A DNA stretch of 33,910 nt from Methanofollis sp. (GTDB taxonomy: Archaea; Halobacteriota; Methanomicrobia; Methanomicrobiales; Methanofollaceae). The notes under the pieces are model-generated. The model saw only the letters and a list, made by a program, of their open reading frames with translations. It ran no database searches and was not told the origin of the DNA. How positions within the stretch are numbered: the stretch's first letter is position 1; the number at the start of each line of letters is the position of its first letter. Shown here piece by piece: positions 29,008-33,910 of the stretch. The stretch lies in the NCBI RefSeq assembly GCF_028702905.1, contig NZ_JAQVNX010000013.1:2522-36431 (forward strand). The letters run 5' to 3'. The position numbers and the translations under genes are program-made.

Positions 29008-30099
29008 TTAATTCTGTTTCTTTTTCCAGAGATACCCGCCGACCACGATGCCTGCCCCAATGATGACGATCCCCATGATGGTCCAGGGGATGGCGGGCGT
29101 TTCTTCGCCGTCTGGTGCCGGTGTCGCGGTGGTTGTCGGCGTGACGTCGCCGCTCGCCGGGGCTCTGGCCTCGACGAAGAGGGCGAAGGTGCTGAAGTGA
29201 GATACCCGGGCGGAGACTGTCTTCTTCTCCCTGTCAACGGTGGTCTCCAGATCTTCCCATGCGCCTGTCTTCGGGTTGTACCACTTCACGGTGAGGGTGG
29301 AGATGTCTTCCTTTGCCCAGACTTCCGGCGGGATGGCGAAGGTGAGGGTGATGGCCGGGTTGAAGGTGGCGCTTGCGGGTTCGCAGATGTAGGTATAGCC
29401 TGCCGCGACAAACCCTGTCTCTCCGGTGGCCGCGGGTACTTCGGCCGGGGATGCGGGCCTGATGCTGATGCTGGTGAGGGGTGTGCCTTCTGAGGTGCGG
29501 GCCGTGGTGCCTTCAGGCACCGAGAGGGTGGCGATCCTGTCCGACGAGACGACGGCGGCGTCCCTGTCCACCGTGCCGGTGGAGGTGGTGGTCAGCGGGG
29601 TGGTGCCGACGTCCGGGGACGCCGGGGTCCTGACGTCGGGGAAGACTTCACGGGGGGACGACGGATCGCGGCCGCCACTGCCGCTACTGCCACTTCCTGT
29701 GCTGCCGCCCGGCGTGGTGCCGCCGCCTGCCTGTACGCTCAGGTCAATGTTTCCGAGTTCGCCGGGGCTGAAGACTGCGGTTTTTGCAGCTTTATTCCCG
29801 TTCACGGTGAAGGTGATGGTCTTGCCGATCACATCCCCTCCTCCCTTGACGACAAGGCGGTCGTCGTCTATTTCAACTCCACCATAGACTCCTGTGCTCT
29901 CCGTAGCGAGTTTGCCGTACGATGTACCGTCGATAAATGCTTCGATCACTGTTCCTGCTGGTGCCGGGTTTCCGTTGATGGTTACCGTCCCACTGAACTC
30001 CTGGGGGACGACCGGTGTCTCGTTGGCTGCCACGACAGTGCCGATCAGGGCTGCCATAGCGAGGATGAGCACGGTGATTGCTGTTCTGCCTTTCATCAT
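29008..30099 (-). CDS. TM-anchored cell-surface protein with Gly/Ser linker
   Basis: A 363-residue surface protein. Signal peptide about 1-24 (VLILAMAALIGTVVA). Residues about 30-125 form an Ig-like domain (FSGTVTINGNPAPAGTVIEAFIDGTSYG... ) followed by a Gly/Ser/Thr-rich linker (GGGTTPGGSTGSGSSGSGGRDPSSP). Residues about 150-315 are a second beta domain (YTYICEPASATFNPAITLTFAIPPEVW, WYNPKTGAWEDLETTVD, SHFSTFALFVEA), a Thr/Pro stalk, then a C-terminal TM helix (IPWTIMGIVIIGAGIVVGGYLW) with KKKQN. Similar proteins are common in Methanomicrobiales envelopes. Start ATG 30099 or 30096; GAGGGA just upstream. It follows the giant beta-helix gene by 14 bp, so the two are co-transcribed and it may anchor or accompany it. 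Confidence 0.85.
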   Translation of the reverse strand: MMKGRTAITVLILAMAALIGTVVAANETPVVPQEFSGTVTINGNPAPAGTVIEAFIDGTSYGKLATESTGVYGGVEIDDDRLVVKGGGDVIGKTITFTVNGNKAAKTAVFSPGELGNIDLSVQAGGGTTPGGSTGSGSSGSGGRDPSSPREVFPDVRTPASPDVGTTPLTTTSTGTVDRDAAVVSSDRIATLSVPEGTTARTSEGTPLTSISIRPASPAEVPAATGETGFVAAGYTYICEPASATFNPAITLTFAIPPEVWAKEDISTLTVKWYNPKTGAWEDLETTVDREKKTVSARVSHFSTFALFVEARAPASGDVTPTTTATPAPDGEETPAIPWTIMGIVIIGAGIVVGGYLWKKKQN

Positions 30100-30113
30100 A
30101 TTCCCTCAAAAAT

Positions 30114-33100
30114 TTAGATGCTGATGGCGGCCAGAGTGCCGCCGGTCCGCATGAAGAGCCAGTATCCCTCTCCGGGGTTGAGATCTCTCTCGTCTGTGTG
30201 CGCTCCGCTGCCCCCGTTGATGATCGAGGATTCATAGGCCTGGTCCCTGGCATCGAGGCCGATGAGGATTGCCCATGCATCTCTCACCGATACGAGTGCG
30301 TCCTTTGCGGGTGCCGGGCTGATGTCAGAGAAGCCGATGGCGTTCCATCCCGGTATGAGAGCCTTTGTGGGTGCGGTGGTGAGTTTGAGCGTGTCGAAGG
30401 TGAGGGCGACGGTCGCGGTGGTGTTGGAGTAGATCCAGATGCCGTCGAGCGGTTTGATCGGGGCACTGGTCTTGAGGACTTCCCAGCCGTTCGTGCCGTC
30501 ATAGCCGAAGATCGAGTGGCCGGCACAGTCGACGCCGCCGAAGACGGCGACGGTGTCGTTGCCGGGCCCGAGGGTCCTCGGGGTGGAGACGAAGTTCCAG
30601 CCCTTGTGGAGGGTGAGGGCCATGCCTTCATCGCTTCCCGGGAGTCCGGTGAGCCTGATCGCGTCGATGCTGCCGAGCTGCTTCTCTGCGGGGACGGAAG
30701 GCCCGACGAGTTTGAGAGGCCAGTCCCCTTCTTCGAGTGGTCGGCCGCCAATCTCGTTGGCGAGGATATAACCGTTGTTGCGCTTCACGTCGGCACTCTG
30801 GAGCTCGACGTTTCTGTCGTCGGCTGTGCCTGCGATGCCGTCTGGGCCGTAGTCGATGAGGACGATTGTATAGCCGGCGTCGGCGAGGTCGTCGCGGTAT
30901 GCCCCGGTCCCGTGCGACTGGCCGTCGTCGACCCATCCGCAGAGGAGCCAGAGGGGCATGCCCGACCAGATCTTCCCGTCGTCGGTCCACTCGGCGCTGT
31001 GTATGCCGCCGTTACACCCGACGCCGTGCTCGTAGTAGGTGCGGCTCATCTCTTCAGCGATCGCACCGTTGAGGGTGAGGATCCAGTCCTCTCTGGGTGC
31101 GGGCAGGATCTCGATAGTGTCGATCTTTGCGACCGACATCCCGGCCACTGAGGGTTTCTTCTCGTAGTAGTGCCAGTAGCGTTCCGGGAGGCACTCGTGC
31201 ATGTCCCAGTTGCCGAAGATGCCGTCCGGGGCCATGAAGAAGAGGCGGGGGCCGTCACGGTATGCCGGGACTTCACCCTGGTATTCGGTCCACCATGCGA
31301 TGATGGCTTCGCCCTGCCTGGTCGGCGGATTATAGAATGTGGAGTAGGGGAGGGCCTTCTTATATCCATCTCCCGCGGAGAGTTTGATCTCGTTGCCCTC
31401 TTCGGCACCGCCGACAAGGTTGCAGAGGTCGCGCACGGAGGTGCCTTTCACAACTTCGTTGATCTTGCCCGGGTTGGCGTTGACTGTCTCTTCGGCATCC
31501 CAGAAGTCGTAGGGTTTGCCCGGATGGGTTTCGTTCCACTCGTCGCTGAAGACCGGGCCCTGGAAGTGGAGTTCGACGCCGTTCTCCCCTCCATAAATCG
31601 GGAGGTTCTTCTTCATCCACCGCACGGTGACGGTGGTCTCGTCGGCGATGGTCCTCCCATCTTCTGCATACTTGACGATCCTGATCGTGGGGAGGTCGGC
31701 GAGGGCGATGACGGTGACGTTGGCGGTGCCCTGCACGCCGTCGCTCTCTGCGGTGAGGGTCGTGGTGCCTCCGGCGAGGGCTTCGAAGTAGCCGGTGGCG
31801 TTCACGCTTCCGACGGTGGTGTTGCTGCTCGTCCAGGTGAAGACGAGGTCTTCCATCGCCTCGCCGGTGTCGTCATACCCTGCTGCCGAGAACTGGAAGG
31901 TCTCTTTCTCTTCAAGTTCGGCGTCGGCCGGGGTGACGGCGACGGTGGTAAGCGCAGGTCCTGTGATCTCACCGTCTTTCCACTCGCCCATCATCGGGTA
32001 CTCGTCCTTGTAGACGCCAAAGGACATCGGTGTGTCGCCGATGCCGTTCTTGTCGCCGTCGATGCCGGTGTATCTACTGTAGTGGTTCCCGACGTAGCCG
32101 GTGTACTCGCCGCCGCGGTAGGTGTAGGTCACCTCTTCGGGGGAGTGGTAGGTGTTGCCGGTCAGGATCTCGACAGGACCGAGGAAGGCGTTGGCCCAGA
32201 TGGTGTTGTTTGCAGAATGATCTTTGATGCAGATCTCGGCTTCTCCGTTGTTCTCGCAGGTGTTGTTGTAGACGAGGTTGCCGGTGACCGTGTCGCGGAG
32301 GCTGAGGCCGCGTTTGGTGTTCTCGTGGCAGGAGTTCTCTTCGACGGTGTTGCCGGTGGCGTCGCCGCCGAGGTGGATGCCGTTGTAGCACCCGGCGCAG
32401 TCGTTCTTCCTGACGATGCAGTTGTCGAAGCCGACGATCTCGATGCCTGCGACGTGCTCGTCGGTCGGGCCGCGGACCGCAAAGCCTTCGACGGTCACAC
32501 CGTCGGCGTCGACGTCGAAGACCGGTTTGCCGGTGGTCGCGGCCGTGACGGTCACGGCGCCGGCGCCGTTCTCGGTGCTGATGACGAGGTGTTTGTCCAC
32601 CAGCACGTTCTCGGTGTAGGCGCCGTCGCGGACGACGATGGTGTCGCCGGCGTTCGAGGCCGCGACCGCATCGGAGATGCTGGTGAAGTCTGCTCCGCTG
32701 TCGTCGTCGACATACCGGGTCTGCGGCTCGGGCGGCGGTGCGTAGGCGTCATGCGCCGACATTAACGGTGCATAATCGGTGCCGAGGCCGTTAGGGAGGA
32801 CGTACGGGGTGTCGATGACGCCGTCGCTGTTGGTGTCGTCGCCGGTGTAGTCTGACCAGAAGTTGCCGAGGTACCCGGTGTGGGCGGTGTTGTTGTAGGT
32901 GTAGGTGATGGGGGTGGTGGAGTTCCAGATCTGGGCTGGTGATGTGGTTGAAATCACATCAGCGGCGTTGTCGATGAACTCGTTGAGATAGATTATGTTG
33001 TCGCCGCCGGACTTGTAAAATTCAAGCCCTGCTGTGGAAGAGGAACTGAATGTATTATTGACGATGGTGTTGTTTGAAGATGAACCCTTCCCCTGGAGTG

Positions 33101-33662
33101 TCAATCCGGATCCTGTACTGTTTATGAAGAGATTGTCTGAGACAACACAGTCTACTTTGTCGACCGTAACTGCAGAATATTTTGCAGTGGAATTTCTGAC
33201 GATGTTGTGAGAAAATGTGGTTTTATTTCCTCTAATATTAAGTGATTCTGTCATCCCGTCAAAGAAGCAACGTGTAAATGTTGAACCACATACGGGATTG
33301 GTAGGAGAGAAAGTAATACCAAATGTGCTGTTGGTTACCAATAATCCTTCAATCCACGTCCCGGTTGTATCTGCATCGTAGTGCTCAGTTCCCAAACCAA
33401 TATATTTACCCCCCCTGCAGTCGATCGTTACCAGATTGGCACCCTCGCCGATGATGGAGAGATGTGGTTTCTGTACGTCAAAATGAGAGTAGGTGCCGTT
33501 GTACAGGAAGATTATGTCTCCTGGTTGTGTATCTACGGCTCCTGAAATCTCTGTGTAGTCCCTGATGTTATCGCCGTCATGGAGGTACCATGTCGTCGCC
33601 GCCGTCGGTGCGATGAGGAGAGCAAGCAGAATAAGACAGAAAATTCCAATCGTTTTTTTCAT
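30114..33662 (-). CDS. Large secreted mosaic protein: two NosD-like beta-helices, Big_2, sulfite-oxidase-like and C-terminal repeat domains
   Basis: A 1,182-residue exported protein. Signal peptide about 1-22 (IFCLILLALLIAPTAATT). Residues about 25-265: first right-handed beta-helix, capped by YTYNNTAHTGYLGNFWSDY. About 315-555: second beta-helix (DDDSGADFTSISDAV... ) with a parallel cap YTYRGGEYTGYVGNHYSRY. About 560-645: Big_2 Ig-like domain. About 655-990: a fold resembling the molybdopterin domain of sulfite oxidase (VRDLCNLVGGAEEGNEIKLSAGDGYKKALP), without clear cofactor residues, so probably structural. About 1010-1182: two copies of a 'GWNFVSTP... / GWNAIGFSD' module ending the protein. 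Start ATG 33662 has GGTGAT close upstream; ATG 33674 is also in frame. The first 220 codons are AT-rich, the rest GC-rich. Likely a surface adhesin or polysaccharide-binding protein. Confidence 0.87.
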   Translation of the reverse strand: MKKTIGIFCLILLALLIAPTAATTWYLHDGDNIRDYTEISGAVDTQPGDIIFLYNGTYSHFDVQKPHLSIIGEGANLVTIDCRGGKYIGLGTEHYDADTTGTWIEGLLVTNSTFGITFSPTNPVCGSTFTRCFFDGMTESLNIRGNKTTFSHNIVRNSTAKYSAVTVDKVDCVVSDNLFINSTGSGLTLQGKGSSSNNTIVNNTFSSSSTAGLEFYKSGGDNIIYLNEFIDNAADVISTTSPAQIWNSTTPITYTYNNTAHTGYLGNFWSDYTGDDTNSDGVIDTPYVLPNGLGTDYAPLMSAHDAYAPPPEPQTRYVDDDSGADFTSISDAVAASNAGDTIVVRDGAYTENVLVDKHLVISTENGAGAVTVTAATTGKPVFDVDADGVTVEGFAVRGPTDEHVAGIEIVGFDNCIVRKNDCAGCYNGIHLGGDATGNTVEENSCHENTKRGLSLRDTVTGNLVYNNTCENNGEAEICIKDHSANNTIWANAFLGPVEILTGNTYHSPEEVTYTYRGGEYTGYVGNHYSRYTGIDGDKNGIGDTPMSFGVYKDEYPMMGEWKDGEITGPALTTVAVTPADAELEEKETFQFSAAGYDDTGEAMEDLVFTWTSSNTTVGSVNATGYFEALAGGTTTLTAESDGVQGTANVTVIALADLPTIRIVKYAEDGRTIADETTVTVRWMKKNLPIYGGENGVELHFQGPVFSDEWNETHPGKPYDFWDAEETVNANPGKINEVVKGTSVRDLCNLVGGAEEGNEIKLSAGDGYKKALPYSTFYNPPTRQGEAIIAWWTEYQGEVPAYRDGPRLFFMAPDGIFGNWDMHECLPERYWHYYEKKPSVAGMSVAKIDTIEILPAPREDWILTLNGAIAEEMSRTYYEHGVGCNGGIHSAEWTDDGKIWSGMPLWLLCGWVDDGQSHGTGAYRDDLADAGYTIVLIDYGPDGIAGTADDRNVELQSADVKRNNGYILANEIGGRPLEEGDWPLKLVGPSVPAEKQLGSIDAIRLTGLPGSDEGMALTLHKGWNFVSTPRTLGPGNDTVAVFGGVDCAGHSIFGYDGTNGWEVLKTSAPIKPLDGIWIYSNTTATVALTFDTLKLTTAPTKALIPGWNAIGFSDISPAPAKDALVSVRDAWAILIGLDARDQAYESSIINGGSGAHTDERDLNPGEGYWLFMRTGGTLAAISI

Positions 33663-33691
33663 GAAAATCACCATAGAAAAGAAAAAAAGGG

Positions 33692-33910
33692 TTAGTTGGT
33701 GTGGTGATGGGTCACCACGAGCTTTACGTAGTCAGTCGAGAGGGTTGATGATGTGTCTCTGTCGGTGGCGCCCTTCTGCTTCGCGAGCACGGTGACGTTG
33801 CCGCCGTCGACGTAGTTGCTGATGCTTGAGGTCTCCTCACCGGTGAGCGTGACCTCGCTGCTGCTTGTGCTGCCCTGCAGGAGTTCGTAACTGCTGCCAT
33901 TCCAGATGTA
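33692..33910 (-). CDS. C-terminus of another surface protein, 5' part outside the window
   Basis: The minus strand reads open from the edge to a TAA at 33692-33694: 72 residues such as YIWNGSSYELLQGS, SEVTLTGEETSSISNYVDGGNVTVLAKQKG and a Thr/His-rich end (VVTHHHTN). Ser/Thr-rich, beta-strand-like, no terminal TM. It lies 29 bp upstream of the beta-helix gene in the same direction, so it likely opens or continues the surface-protein operon. Fold and function cannot be told from this fragment. A T-rich stretch lies in the gap on the minus strand. Confidence 0.75.
   Translation of the reverse strand, partial: YIWNGSSYELLQGSTSSSEVTLTGEETSSISNYVDGGNVTVLAKQKGATDRDTSSTLSTDYVKLVVTHHHTN

Noticed and set aside
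31170-32765. 531-codon plus-strand frame opposite the beta-helix gene
   Set aside because: Repetitive Val/Gly/Asp text mirroring the repeats of the real gene on the other strand.

Overview
The window looks like a high-GC methanogenic euryarchaeon, most likely of the order Methanomicrobiales (Methanofollis- or Methanoculleus-like). I infer this from gene content and signals read directly from the sequence: an AqpM-type aquaporin, DUF2193, DUF2180, DUF473 and DUF5611 proteins, an archaeal riboflavin-pathway reductase (ArfC), a PAC2 protein, PKD and NosD-type surface proteins, TATA-box promoters about 25 bp upstream of starts, and tRNA genes without an encoded CCA. There is no rRNA, CRISPR array, prophage or obvious insertion sequence.

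Layout. 1-2306 (minus): an operon of a DUF2193 protein, a small zinc-binding DUF2180 protein and an aquaporin cut by the window edge, preceded by a long leader with an inverted-repeat control region. 3017-4942 (minus): an unusual fusion of a SAM methyltransferase with a D-Ala-D-Ala-ligase-like ATP-grasp domain. 5165-8268 (minus): ferritin, then a two-subunit 2-oxoacid:ferredoxin oxidoreductase. 8361-9548: a lipoprotein convergent with arfC. 9659-11453 (plus): a membrane histidine kinase with a receiver-only response regulator. 11454-12035: no intact gene, but an orphan promoter, a palindromic repeat and a possible decayed small secreted-protein gene. 12036-13365: DUF4013 membrane protein, then a DUF2178-like membrane protein with its XRE regulator. 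13586-13731: three consecutive stem-loops. 13726-14343 (minus): a Yip1-like membrane protein. 14514-17574 (plus): a tightly coupled operon of a COG1361-like surface protein, an ABC ATPase and a MacB/FtsX permease.

17837-20385 (minus): an orphan DNA methyltransferase and a PKD-repeat secreted protein. 20918-21631 (plus): a small antitoxin-like gene overlapping a GNAT toxin-like gene that is frameshifted in its acetyl-CoA loop. 21820-21892: tRNA-Phe(GAA). 21980-26730: a DHH phosphoesterase, an unknown conserved protein, a two-domain GNAT protein and methionyl-tRNA synthetase. 26789-28942: a leaderless secreted protein, tRNA-Arg(UCU), DUF473, PAC2 and DUF5611. 29008-33910 (minus): a cell-surface gene cluster with a TM-anchored protein, a 1,182-residue mosaic beta-helix protein and the C-terminus of a third surface protein.

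Many first-in-operon genes appear leaderless (TATA about 25 bp from the start codon). Internal genes carry Shine-Dalgarno sequences and often 4-bp start/stop overlaps. The most unusual items are the methyltransferase/ATP-grasp fusion, the GNAT toxin-antitoxin-like pair with a broken toxin, the two-copy palindromic element (one copy beside tRNA-Arg), the stem-loop cluster at 13.6 kb, the DUF2193/DUF2180/aquaporin operon, and the composition break inside the beta-helix gene.
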